64,000 nt of DNA from Leptodontidium sp. MPI-SDFR-AT-0119. Lineage: Eukaryota; Ascomycota; Leotiomycetes; Helotiales; Leptodontidiaceae. The position numbers and the translations under genes were made by a program. This document shows positions 45,751-56,611 of the stretch, in pieces (positions within the stretch are counted from its first letter, which is position 1; each line of letters starts with the position of its first letter). The DNA is taken from positions 372,001 to 436,000 of the forward strand of contig JAHLEZ010000030.1 of NCBI GenBank assembly GCA_020726505.1, in the 5' to 3' direction. Under the pieces are notes generated by a model. That model searched no databases, was not told the DNA's origin, and was given only the letters and a program-made list of their open reading frames with translations.

Positions 45751-48700
45751 TGCTCTTATATTAGGCTTAGGTTCCAGCATTAGCTCGTCACGTGTCTTAA
45801 CGTCGCGATTCGGGATTATGGCCTTTATAAGTGCTAGGGGTATTGTCTTTACGACTTTAATATAGGCGTTTATAAGATCGACGGCGGAGAGTTAGAGGTC
45901 GCTAGTGACTCGTGAGTTAATTTTGTCTGTCAGAATTAACTATTAATTACAAATAGCCCGCTTATGTGCCTTTATAGCCGTAAAGTCTAAATCCCGTCGA
46001 GACAGGGTATTAACTAACGTATTAGTCGTCTTAATATAATATATAATTATAAAATAAAAGTCCGTAAAGAACTTAGCCTATTAAGCCTACTTAACTATAA
46101 GGTCCTTAGTAGTTATAAAGTACTTTAAGGCTTAGTAGTTTATATAAATAAGGATCTTTTTTTAGGCACTTAAGAGCTCTAAGCGATATTACTTAAATAA
46201 CCGGAAAATCACTAATATCTCTTTATCGTAGATTAAGTAATTAAGCTCGGAGTTTATTATAGTCTTAGAAAAGTATTTTATAAGATAAAAGGTGTTGTCT
46301 TTTTAAAGTTAAGATAAAATCCTAACGACGACTTTATTAAAGGAATTAGTCTCTAGTCGCGTTTACTTAGTAAGGTCGTAATAGCGAAGGACCGGCATAA
46401 ATTAGAGGGCTTCTTAGAGAGTTTCTTAAGCGTTTTTATAAGCGTTATTAAAAGCAAAGGGAACGTCCTTTTTAATAAGTATTATAAGGGGTTATATAAT
46501 ACGGTTATAATCTTTAATAAACTAGCGGTAAAAGTTATAAAAGCCAAGATAACTTTATATACCTTATATATTATTGGCGTATTATTAGTCTTTAATTACA
46601 CTAATTTTTTCTAAGTCTACTTTTACGTTATTAAAACTAATAATAAATCCTAAGAACCTTGTCTTTTATAAGTTAAACTCGGACTTCTTAATATTAGCTT
46701 AAAGTCCGTGTACTTATAATATTACTATTACTTTCTTAACGTGGACTTTATATTCCTTAGGAGTTAATAAATATATAAGGATGTCGTTTATATAAGCTGC
46801 GTAAAAGTCGTTAAGGTACTTTATAAGGATATTATTAATAAATCTCTAAAAGGTCGCCGGACTATTAATAAGGCTAAAAGGAAGGACCTTATATTTATAC
46901 GTATTATATTAAGTGTAAAAGGTCGTATAGTTTTTACTTTCGGGGGACATACGAATATAATAAAAAGCTTGCTAAATATTAAACTTTATAAAGACCTTTA
47001 CTTTATAAATACGTGCTATTATCTTATTAATTAATAAGATAGGGTATAAGTCCTTTTTTAATAGGGCATTTAGCTTCTAATAGTCGACGTATAGCCGGAG
47101 ACTATTATTAACTTTCTTAACGAAGAGGATGAGGCCGTGTATAGTGCGCTAGAGGGCTTAATAAAACCTTTATATAAGTTGTCAATAATATATTACTTAG
47201 TCTCTAATAGTTATTTTTTAGTTATACGCCGGAGAGGTTTAAAGAATAAGTCGTTCCTTTAGTAAGCTCGATTTAGTAGTTTACGCCTTAGCGATACGCT
47301 AGTAACTTGTTAAAGGCTCACTAGGAAAAGAGAGGGGTATACTCTTAATACTCTATAAGGAGCTTCTTACTTACTAGTTTATTATCTTATATGTATTTAG
47401 CCTTTAGGGCCTCCTCTAAGGATAAGTCCTTATTTATTAATATAAGTTCGACAATTAACTAGTTTAGGGCCTTTTGCCGGCGACGAGTTAGTTCTTAGTC
47501 GATCTTATATATTAATACTATAAAGGTTTTTACTTTATTCTTCTTAGTTTTCTTAAGTCAGAGGTACGTTATAAATATTGCCGCTATTAATATAAGGAAG
47601 ATTTCTATAGTAAGTGCCTTTAGCTAGTAATTCGCTAGAGAGGTTTTATAAGCTCTCTCGTTTTTAAGTAGCAATCTTAAATCACGGGATGTCGAGGGGT
47701 TCAATTAATCCTTTATAATGCGCAAGTGTTCTTTAACCTCTTTAATAAAGTTCGAGGGTCGAGTCGGCGAGACGCTAGCAGTAGGTCGTATAAAGACTTT
47801 TAGCCTAAGGGAATTGTCGAGTGTCGTAATCTTAGCTTGCCTTTAATAGTAGTTATTTATATTTATAAGGGTATCCCTTTATTTTATATCGAGTTAGTAA
47901 GACTTAATAATTAACTTATTAGAATAATTAATATCGACAAAGACTCGCTAGTTAAGGTATAATTAGACAAGTATATTTAATAGTTATTTTAGCCGATTAC
48001 GGTTCTTTATATATAATTATTTTAAGTCGTAATACTCGAGGAACTTCCGACTAATTAAGACGTTAGTGTTTCTTAAGTTAGTCACTAAAAAGGGGAAGTT
48101 AATTCGCTGGCAATCGATCGTTAAGGTAAGTAAGACGGCCGTATTAATTGGCTTGCTTTTTTTATTATTATAATTAGTTAGGACAATTAATTAAACAAGG
48201 GATATAAAGGAAATATTAAATTATTTAATAAGTTAGTATATAAAAGAGGTTTTAATAATACCAAAAATATTAGCTCTGCTATTAATATATAAGTGTCTTA
48301 ATAAAGAATCTATTCCTTCTTAGTTTAATACTAATTAAGAATTATCGTCTTTTAATAAGAGTATAGAAATCAAATACTAAGTCCTTTTATAAGTTATAAC
48401 TTATACTAAGGTGTAAGTCTTTATTACGGCTTAAGAGTTTTTTAATAACTCGTTAGTTTTTAAATCCTCGCCGACGACTAGTTAAGAAATCGACTTATTA
48501 AGAGCTTAGTCCTTACGGCGCTTAAGACAGTCGCTAACTTAATAATTAATTTTATTATAATAGAGATAAGTATTAAAAGAGACGTCCTTAAGTGTAAGGG
48601 GAAGTATAAGAGACTTAAGTCGACGTAAGACGGGCGAGGGAGAGGGCGTACGCTGGCGGGCATTCGACGGTAGTCTTGGAGTCAGGGTCGGGGGTCTCTA

Positions 48701-49545
48701 CGCCGTAAAAGCCGGCGTAGGGGAGGTGACACGCTAGTTTTTCTTCTTTAAGACGCTGCGCGAGTCGTTAGTATTAAAGGCTACACTAAACTAAGTTTTA
48801 CAAGTCGAAACGGCTTCTTTTAACGTAATATTACGGCTCTCCCGGTCTATAATAGCCAGGAACTTAATAAGAGCAGTGTAATTACTGTCTATTTTGTACT
48901 TCTTAATATAAATTATATATTTAAAAGTCGGGGATACCTTTTTATATATATCCTCGAACTAGTAGGCGCGATCGACTTTGCCTATAACAGCGTATAACGT
49001 GAATTTGACTCGAAAGTCGATATATATAATATTACTTATAATAAGTTAGTTATATAGTCTTTTAGTAGCTTAGACCCGGTTGTAGTCGAAGAATCGCTAG
49101 TCTAACGCCTTTAATACGTCGGTCGCCGTATTAAAGGTTCTGGTATAGTCGGGATTTATGTATTAAAGGACGAAATTGCGTACGAGTGACTCTTTGATAA
49201 GATTGAAGAGAAGTGATAGTAAAAAACGTGGCAGAACTTCAGAAGTAGCTTCGTACGCATCCTCCGAAGAAATCACTACTTCGGGTTTTCTTCCATCAGG
49301 TCCACTACAAAACTCGGAACCCCCATGAAACCAGCACGGAAAGCCCCTCGTTCCTGTCTACTGGTATTCGGGTTGCCATTCCGAGGAATGCCAGAAGCCG
49401 AATACTTCTGTCTGACAATATCTTCCAACATACATTTCGTCTTTGGCAAACAAGTGAGTGCTGCCATTCTGTGCAGCCATCGCAGTTCATTCATCGCGCC
49501 TAAGCGAGCCGCGTTTCTCATCGACTACCCAAAGGATACCTCCGC

Positions 49546-51543
49546 TCACTCCGTAGTCTCTTCCGACCACAATGGAATACTCTCCCAATCATTCTTCCAA
49601 TCCGCCGTTTTCTGCGGCCAAATTTCTCTATACAGCGGCTGGTACATCTCCTCATACCACAACTGTTCCTCATCACCAAGCATTCGTTCCCATGTACGTC
49701 CACAAACAGCCGTTTCCTTCTCCTCGAACGCTATAGCCCTAGCCACACCACCACCGTCTCGCTTACATATCCACGGGCGAGCGAACCATCTCATCGCAGA
49801 CGTTTCCGTCGATGAGCGACAACCGCGCGAACTAAAGCCTTCCTTATGAACCAGCGTCAGCCTGAGATATTCCAAGCCGCCATCGGCCGAGGAGATCGTG
49901 TTAAAGATGGATAGTGCTAGAGGAGCGTCCACGGCGATATTAGTCCATGTTTCGCGGAGAAATGTCGGCCGCGTCTCCTCTCCCTCGGAGTCATAGTCAT
50001 ATTCAATGTTAAACGGATGCTCCCCGTCGACCTCCTCATCCCAGAATTCCTCATCCGGGCCGATCGTGTACCGCAGCGTCAGCACAAGGTGTCTCAGACT
50101 CGGCAGCTTTGCCAAAGCACGGTAGGTAGCTACTTCGTGCTCGTCGCTTCTGGTGCGGTTGATTGGGATGCGAAGGTGTGTGAGGTGCGGACTGTTAGAC
50201 GCAAGAAGCTGTATATCTGAACCGGAAAAAGTGACGAGAGGGTTGCGTGAATCGTTACCGACGTCTCGAACTGGGTCGAGTGATAGCGCGTGTAACGATT
50301 CTCCGTGGCGATGTACGATGATCTCGAATGTCTTGGGACTGATGTAACCGGAAAGTTCAAGCCGTTCGAGTGAACTCAAACTCGACAGAAGGAGGTTGAG
50401 CGCATTTTGCGATTGCTCTGTCTCGTCTTCGATAGCAGACAGATCTAATTTCTCCAGCGACCTTAGATCGCCCCGCGAAGCGACCTCGGCTAATACAATA
50501 CCATCACTGAGCTGCCATAGCATGACGATGGAGCGCAGGACGGAGAAGTCTGCGTGCTGAACCCAGTGGTCGATACCGCGAGGTACAAAGTCCGGAAAGA
50601 CCAGACTCTGAAACTTACCCCGCGTCGACGAGCGAGCCGTGGCTCGTTCGATGGTATCGTTACAGCTCGCCTCGCCAGGGAAAAACCCTTTCCAGGCGGG
50701 TTTCCCGAGGGCCATCGCCTGGTCGATTTCGAGCTCTCCGGGTGTCTCTTGGGAAATTACGCACAGGTGAGCGAGGTTCGGTGCTAGTCCGGCGACCATC
50801 TCCATGACGGCTTCTTTGCCGTAGTTTAACAGGCCTCCAGACTCATAAGAGCCCACGCGGAAAGCGATGCTGTATAGCGACGGGTGAGTGCAAAGTGCGT
50901 AGTCCTCTTTCGAGATGGCCTTGTGTTCGTCGCGGATCTGGATTAAGCTGGGAAGCGAAAAGTGATGTACATGGAGCCTCGTTCCCCTTTCCGCCGCCAT
51001 CGAAAGCACAGCTGGAGGTACGTAATATCCCGCTGACCAAACTAAATCTTTGAGACCGGGAAACTCGCTTATGAATTGGGATAGGGCATCCCAAGATTCG
51101 GATTCGCGGTCCCGGATACTGCCTCCACCGTGACATATGTCTTCATGAGATGGACGGCAAAAATCGTGCATGTGAAAATAATGGCGGGAGTTCCACTCAT
51201 CTCCCTCTTCTTCATGCATATTTTCCATTTCCCTGTGCCATCTATCCGCGTCCCTGGCTTTCTCTTCGGCTATCTCGAAGAAGGAGATCTTGAGGCGGCG
51301 CACGTGACCATGCCGTCCGGAGGTGAGGAGAGTGTTCCATCGCGACAAGGTGCTGCTCAAGTACTGGGGATCGTAAATTTTGAGCTCGATTTGAGAGAAA
51401 ATCTGTGCGGCGCTTGCGATATGACAAGTCCTGCTTGACAAGGAGAACGCGAGCAGACTGGGTCGCACTGTTGATCCGCTGTCCAGGTATTCGCAGATGC
51501 GCTCTAGAATAAGGAGAGGCAAAGTTTCTATGGTAGACGCCAT
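49546..51543 (-). CDS. F-box protein with leucine-rich C-terminal region
   Basis: Single exon of 665 aa from the ATG at 51543. The N-terminus TIETLPLLILERICEYLDS fits an F-box (about residues 5-45), which binds Skp1 and places the protein in an SCF ubiquitin ligase. The rest contains irregular leucine-rich stretches usual for fungal F-box/LRR proteins (SLEKLDLSAIEDE, SLERLELSGYI, HLTHLRIPIN, SLRHLVLTLRYT at about 375-500), likely the substrate-binding part, and an acidic segment DEEFWDEEVDGEHPF. Target unknown. Intact and not RIP-affected although the truncated Gypsy relic ends about 350 bases beyond its stop codon. Confidence 0.85.
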   Translation of the reverse strand: MASTIETLPLLILERICEYLDSGSTVRPSLLAFSLSSRTCHIASAAQIFSQIELKIYDPQYLSSTLSRWNTLLTSGRHGHVRRLKISFFEIAEEKARDADRWHREMENMHEEEGDEWNSRHYFHMHDFCRPSHEDICHGGGSIRDRESESWDALSQFISEFPGLKDLVWSAGYYVPPAVLSMAAERGTRLHVHHFSLPSLIQIRDEHKAISKEDYALCTHPSLYSIAFRVGSYESGGLLNYGKEAVMEMVAGLAPNLAHLCVISQETPGELEIDQAMALGKPAWKGFFPGEASCNDTIERATARSSTRGKFQSLVFPDFVPRGIDHWVQHADFSVLRSIVMLWQLSDGIVLAEVASRGDLRSLEKLDLSAIEDETEQSQNALNLLLSSLSSLERLELSGYISPKTFEIIVHRHGESLHALSLDPVRDVGNDSRNPLVTFSGSDIQLLASNSPHLTHLRIPINRTRSDEHEVATYRALAKLPSLRHLVLTLRYTIGPDEEFWDEEVDGEHPFNIEYDYDSEGEETRPTFLRETWTNIAVDAPLALSIFNTISSADGGLEYLRLTLVHKEGFSSRGCRSSTETSAMRWFARPWICKRDGGGVARAIAFEEKETAVCGRTWERMLGDEEQLWYEEMYQPLYREIWPQKTADWKNDWESIPLWSEETTE

Positions 51544-51992
51544 TGAAATGATTCTTGCCTGAGTTGAAATCGCATGTAGAGAGACCGGTTGAGTTGAGAA
51601 AAATATTGGAAAGATTGGGTCGAGGTTGAGTTCGGATCAACGAAGAGATATGCTTGGGCAACTAGTGTCGCACTAGCGGACCTAAGCCCCCAGCAATGGA
51701 CTAGCAGGCCTCCCGTTGTTCGCGCACCTAGAAATCAACTGAAATATTTACATCCTACGACGCTATACACGATTTGCGTACTGTCATTCGCTCTCATCAA
51801 TTATTCCTCGGCAGTCATAGGCTGACACCAATGGAGATCTACAACTTTAAGTGACTGAACATCTTCATATTTTCTGGCCCGAGTTATGAGACTGCCTTTT
51901 CCTTCTCTAAGAACGAAGTATTCTTTATGAAAACAACAGTTTTCTGTTCATATCGGAAGGCCAGATACCGGTTTGCTCAACCTGGGTACGAT
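51544..51992. other. Promoter region of the F-box gene
   Basis: About 450 bases between the F-box start codon and the end of the pseudogene on the same strand. No other feature is seen. Confidence 0.5.
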
Positions 51993-53518
51993 TCAGCGAA
52001 CGCGAACGTTTCCTGTTATGAATCCCCTAGTTTCCATAAATATCCTCCATTGTTTGCGGCCTTTCCCATCGCTGCTTGGATCATATTGGAAAAGTGCCGC
52101 ACCACGCCCATTTTCCCCAAGCTGACCCTCCTGTACCGGATCATCTGTATCCAGGGGCATGTAAGGTGTTACCACAACATGTGGCCGTTCGCCGCCAAGT
52201 ATATCTGTTATGGTCTGGACAACTTCACCTTTGCTGCCGTAGCGTTCTTCGTATTTCAGGTGGTACGGGTCCCAGAGCGGCGTATATATGTATAGAGTTG
52301 TTGAATCTGATCGACCATCGTTGAATAGACTCGCGTCAATTCCAGGACCTTTGGGCCTTTGGTAGTCCTTGTAGCCGTTAGGTAGGGGGTTGGTGACTGT
52401 TTAGCCACGCAGGAACATCAGAACTCGCTGATTGAATGCTGGTTCTCCGGGCCCGGTGGGATTTCTTTTCCCCCACTTTCCTGTCTTCTTATCAAGGTAG
52501 TCCTCCTTGCCGTTGGAATAGGACTCCCACAAGTGTGTCTATAATGACAAAACCAAGTCAGAATTTTGATGTGAGAATGGAGAAGTAAAATCCAAGGCAG
52601 TTTTTAGACATACCATCCAAACGGCTCTTTTGGAAACCAAGATAAGCTAAGATGCGGAAGACATGTCAGTAAGATCATCGATGTCAAAGATTTTTACTTA
52701 CTGCAGTACACCCATGCATTTTAGGCGACATAATTTGGAATGGTCTGTCACCAAATACAACCTGCTGGCTGAGCGGTCTCTCATCTATAATTCGGTTAGC
52801 TGACATACGCTGAAGACGAACATTAAAGTCAACTTTGTACAAACGCTGATAAACGTACCTGAACTAACGGACGTAGCTAGCCACTGGCCAAAGTACGCAT
52901 TTTCCTCTTCCTTATACACTGCTGGGATATACGCATCTACCTGAGCTTTCGTGGGGATTTTGACTTGCTAGCGTCTTTGGTATCCTGTGAGCCAGCCACA
53001 AAGGTGAATAACCTCTTGCTCAGCATTCCTACATCATCGCGCCAATTGGAAGCATTCTGAACGTCGTTGGTCCAGTCTCGCTTGAAAATACTATCAGGCG
53101 AGCAAGCGCTTCCACAGGTGCTCAGCTCACACGAGGGTCGGCAGATAGTGTAGTCGAAATCTTCCTGGCGATGGAAAAGATGCGAGCTGTTGTCTTCGCT
53201 TTTGTGTTAAAAATCTTAGTGAACTTGTGGTCGATATAAAGGTAAAGGGAGCGGTTCCCGTAATCTTACCTGCTGGGAGAGAACGCAGTTGTTCTTGTGT
53301 TTGCAGTCACTCCAAGCACCGAGGCAATGAGAAGAGAAAGTCTCAAAAGTGTCGCCATTTTGTACACAATGAAACAGCAAATTGACGAAGCTGTTGTTGC
53401 GAAGGATGACAGTATCAACGCAAGGAGCTGAACTCTTCAGTGACTGGGAAATCGCACTAAGGTTGGGGAAGTTGGTTGTTTTAATCAGGTTCCACTTCTT
53501 CAACAGCCTGTTACTCAA
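51993..53518 (-). pseudogene. Broken secreted-protein-like gene beside the chitinase
   Basis: Read on the minus strand, exons carry Cys-rich then ordered segments: HCLGAWSDCKHKNNCVL, YTICRPSCELSTCGSACS with KRDWTN, RLFTFVAGSQD, AQVDAYIPAVYKEEE, QQVVFGDRPFQIMSPKMHGC, SKRAVWMTHLWESYSNG, SLFNDGRSDSTTLYIY, VVVTPYMPLDTDD and a short tail ending at 51993. Two introns near 52.55-52.7 kb splice in phase. Defects: a one-base shift close to 52960 (between GSQD and AQVDAY) and an in-frame TAA near 52405 after FLRG. I recall this family as one that often sits next to killer-toxin-type chitinases in ascomycetes, but I cannot name a function. It is divergent from the chitinase gene, which starts 2 kb away. 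Confidence 0.6.
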
Positions 53519-55549
53519 TTGTTGTCAGTCATAAACAGTTCATAATACGGCCGGAACGGTTAATCTATCAAACGGGGGTCATTTGACCGAACGGGAAGGA
53601 CGGAAAAGACCCGTCTGAAATGGAGACGTGCCAGGTTTCAACGATTCTGGTACGGTTCGGAGATGGACAAATACAGAAAGCGCCCCTGTACAGAACGAAC
53701 CATCGGAGTAATTCGCAAACATAGGGGTCGAAAGTGGAGGTATTTTCATGCCACCCGAGGTCCCTCCGTCTGCGTCCTTACTTGGAGCGTGTACAAAGTT
53801 AACGAGAGTGAGCTTTAAGTAAATCCCCTGTTAATCTTTTACAAATGCGACGTCCTATCTACCTGAAGATTGAAGGTGAGCTCAACACAATGGGTCTAGG
53901 CCAGCTGACATTGGGACAACTCCAGCAATTGATCAACACACATTATCAAAGTTCCGAACAAGGGTCGATCAGGTTCTCCCTTGCCAAGTCCTGTCGAATG
54001 CTGTTTGTAATTTAAAAAAGAAACGCTCAAGCAACTTGGCACCCCGGATCACAATCCGGCATGCAATTCTGACATTCTGTCCAGGGTTTGACGCACATAC
54101 AGGTTCGCAGCGCTTATCGCGGCCTGAACCTCAATCATCCAAGGTGGCGTGCTTGAAGTTCGTCTCTGTTCGTGAACGAAATATAGTGGGGGGTGCTCCA
54201 TATTCGAAGAAAAAATAGCTAGATTTGTAGCTATTTATACAAATTAGGAAGGTAAGAAACTGAAGGCTACGAAGTACCATTTCGAGGCCGAGGTGATTGC
54301 CTCCTGGGATATGCAGGATGCAAATATAAGACAAATTCGCCTTCACAAGGACAAGGGTCCATTCATTATCAGACGGACAATGCAAGTACGGTTAGACGAA
54401 TGCGAGATCCAGTCCAGACTGTCCAGTATGGGATCTTTTTAGCTAACTTTGGAGACAGCCAGAGTACCCCTTTAGGCTTTTGAGAACCCGGGCAAGGCAT
54501 CTCGAGTCCGAGTCACTTGCCAAGTTGACTTAAGAACTACTTTGCAACAACTTGTACTTGAGTTATGTATAGTCCGTGCGAATCCATTTCTTATTTAGAA
54601 AGTTAAACTCGTGATATAAATGTAAAACCCGCGGGTCGACTTGATTGTTCCCGCGTCTACGATCATAAGTTGGACCGAGACCAGTCCAAGTTGACTATGA
54701 CGCAGTACTCAAATCCATCTCGCATTCGCTTACCCTGGACGCAAGTCGCAGATTTAATATGAGTTCGCTCGTGTGCCCTATAGATTCTGTGGTTTGATCC
54801 ATAATCCATCGCAGGCAGACGCCCAGTCCCATTCTCCTCGCCCAATAAACGACCCCATTTTGGAATTGTGGTAGAAGCGGCGGTTCAGAGAGAAATTGGG
54901 AGGCCCCTTGTTGAAATTGCTGTGGTTGCTGGAAGTGAAGTTCGTTACGCAGAGGCGACTGAGACCGTTGAGGAGGACGAGGATGGACATGGTCCATCCG
55001 ATCAATAAGTGGGTAGGGATTCTGTTGAAGTCCCGTCTGATCTGGCGCAGAGGCGTAGCTTAGGCGAACATTCCAGAGCTTTGATTGGCTGGTAGGACAT
55101 AATTATTCAACTATAAACAAATGTGGACTGAGTCAGAAATGACCGTTACACTGCGCCGTCCTTCCAGTTGACTGAAAAAAACAAGCATTCGGCATCTCAA
55201 TTACGTCCGTAATTTGTTTGAAAATTCGAATGCACGTTATGTGGGTAACCTCCGGCTGTGCCTCTCGGGCTCTGCCCAGATCAGGCTGAGATCCCACAAA
55301 TCTTGAAGCCAAGGCCGGAACTGGTGGGTTATGAAATGTGATACTTCAGGGCAGGTATATATCTTAGTTTCAAGCTTGAACTGGTAACAGGGTTGGCGAT
55401 CGCGGACATTGACTAAATGATCAGGCGAATGGATCCTCCACGGATATCGTAAACATCCTGCCAGCAGAGTTAAGAGTCTATCAAGATCCAGTCAGTCTCT
55501 GGACTTCTTGTCAGACCAAAGAGAGACGGGGGCTACAGGCAATCACAAA
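53519..55549. other. Intergenic region between the two broken genes
   Basis: About 2 kb. It should contain both promoters and maybe the first exon of the minus-strand pseudogene. A minus-strand frame at 54778-54981 starts MSILVLLNGLSRLCVTNF, which could be a signal peptide, but has no recognised continuation. Nothing else is supported. Confidence 0.4.
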
Positions 55550-56611
55550 ATGATGCTTTCTTTGAAAAATCCTTCTTTGAGGGGTTTATCTTTATTTTAC
55601 ATTGCATTGCCATTCATTTCATTTTACTACTCTCCAATATCAGCTTCGACAGCCTACGACCCGTTCTCTCTGCTATCTCGCTGCCCACCACCATGTCAAA
55701 GCAGCTCAGACCATGGAGACTGGGGCATTTATCGAGATACAAGTCAACTTGCCAGTTGCAATCAAACCATTCTGCTGGATTTGAACCTGAATCACGGACT
55801 CGACTCTGAATCGCTTTCCAGCCCCATTCGTGCTTGTTTGTTACAGCACGAAGAGGTACTACTTGTGAAAAGGCAGTCATTCTCCTTCGGTTCCACCAAT
55901 GTCATCAACACAACCACATTCGAGGACCAGTCAACAAAAAAAGACCTCCAAATCATTCGATGGGCCGGCCAAAATTCCGGCGCGGACAGCGCTTCCGTCA
56001 CGGCAGTAACTTCTGCGCCTGCTCAAATCGTGAGAGCTCAGCGAAACAGTGGCAAAACGATTGTATTCGCTATGTCAGGAAAAGCTATTGCGGGCGCCTA
56101 TGCGGGATCACAGATCGACGATGCAGGTTTTGGCAGCATTATCCAACAGCTTGCAGGCCGCGAGACTATTCATCAACGCTCCCATACGAGCACGGTTGCC
56201 CAACTTTGCAGTTCGGAATCACTTGGTTCGCAGATACTAGGTGTATTCATCGACCGGACAGGCGATCTGGATGCCGTCAAAGCTGCACTTGGTGGCTGGA
56301 ACAACGCAACTTGTCTCACACAAGGGCAGGGCGAGACCGAAACTTGGCCAGCAGTTGTGGCAAAGTTGGTGTCCGGAAAGACAATCCCTGTTGGACCTGA
56401 ATATGGTGGTACCCCGGGGAATATTGGGGTCGACATTCGTGACAGCAGCAACGACAACAGCAACTTCGATAAGCGAGCCACGTGCAAATACACCCAAGCA
56501 GTCTCAGGAGATGGCTGTTGGTCTGTGGCTGATAGATGTGCTGTCACACAGGCACAATTGATTTCCTACAACAACGATGCAAAGCTATGCAGTAACCTCA
56601 AAGTCGGTCAG
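55550..56611 (+). pseudogene. Killer-toxin-type LysM/GH18 chitinase, N-terminal fragment
   Basis: Starts at ATG 55550 with a hydrophobic signal-like segment (LSLFYIALPFISFYYSPISA). The region to about residue 300 (SLLSRCPPPCQ, IVFAMSGKAIAGAYAG, ILGVFIDRTGD, AAKLV-like VVAKLVSGKTIPVGPEY) is the N-terminal domain typical of the Kluyveromyces lactis killer toxin alpha-type, subgroup C chitinases. A first LysM domain begins at CKYTQAVSGDGCWSVAD and is cut at KVGQ by a PiggyBac-like element at 56612. Downstream fragments of the same gene lie at 59422-61337 and 61870-64000. Such proteins bind and cut chitin; the fragment alone cannot act enzymatically. Confidence 0.8.

Larger units (their letters stand above)
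43612..49190 (-). mobile_element. RIP-eroded Ty3/Gypsy retrotransposon, 5' end missing
   Basis: Order on the minus strand: gag-like remnant (about 49.19-48.4 kb), RT, integrase, polypurine tract, 3' LTR. RT is shown by LILFVKKVNNSLRLYVDY-stop-KLN (about 47050-47150; the family has ILFVKKPDGSLR...VDYR.LN) and AYINDILIY (about 46780-46800; YxDD box with the first Asp changed to Asn). Integrase is shown by RPYWHLIIDFTKLLL and FAIVIIDRLSNKPV (about 45050-45170). No second family B LTR is present at the right end: the element stops in gag next to unique DNA that precedes the F-box gene end. A family A LTR interrupts it at 45589-45750. Confidence 0.83.
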
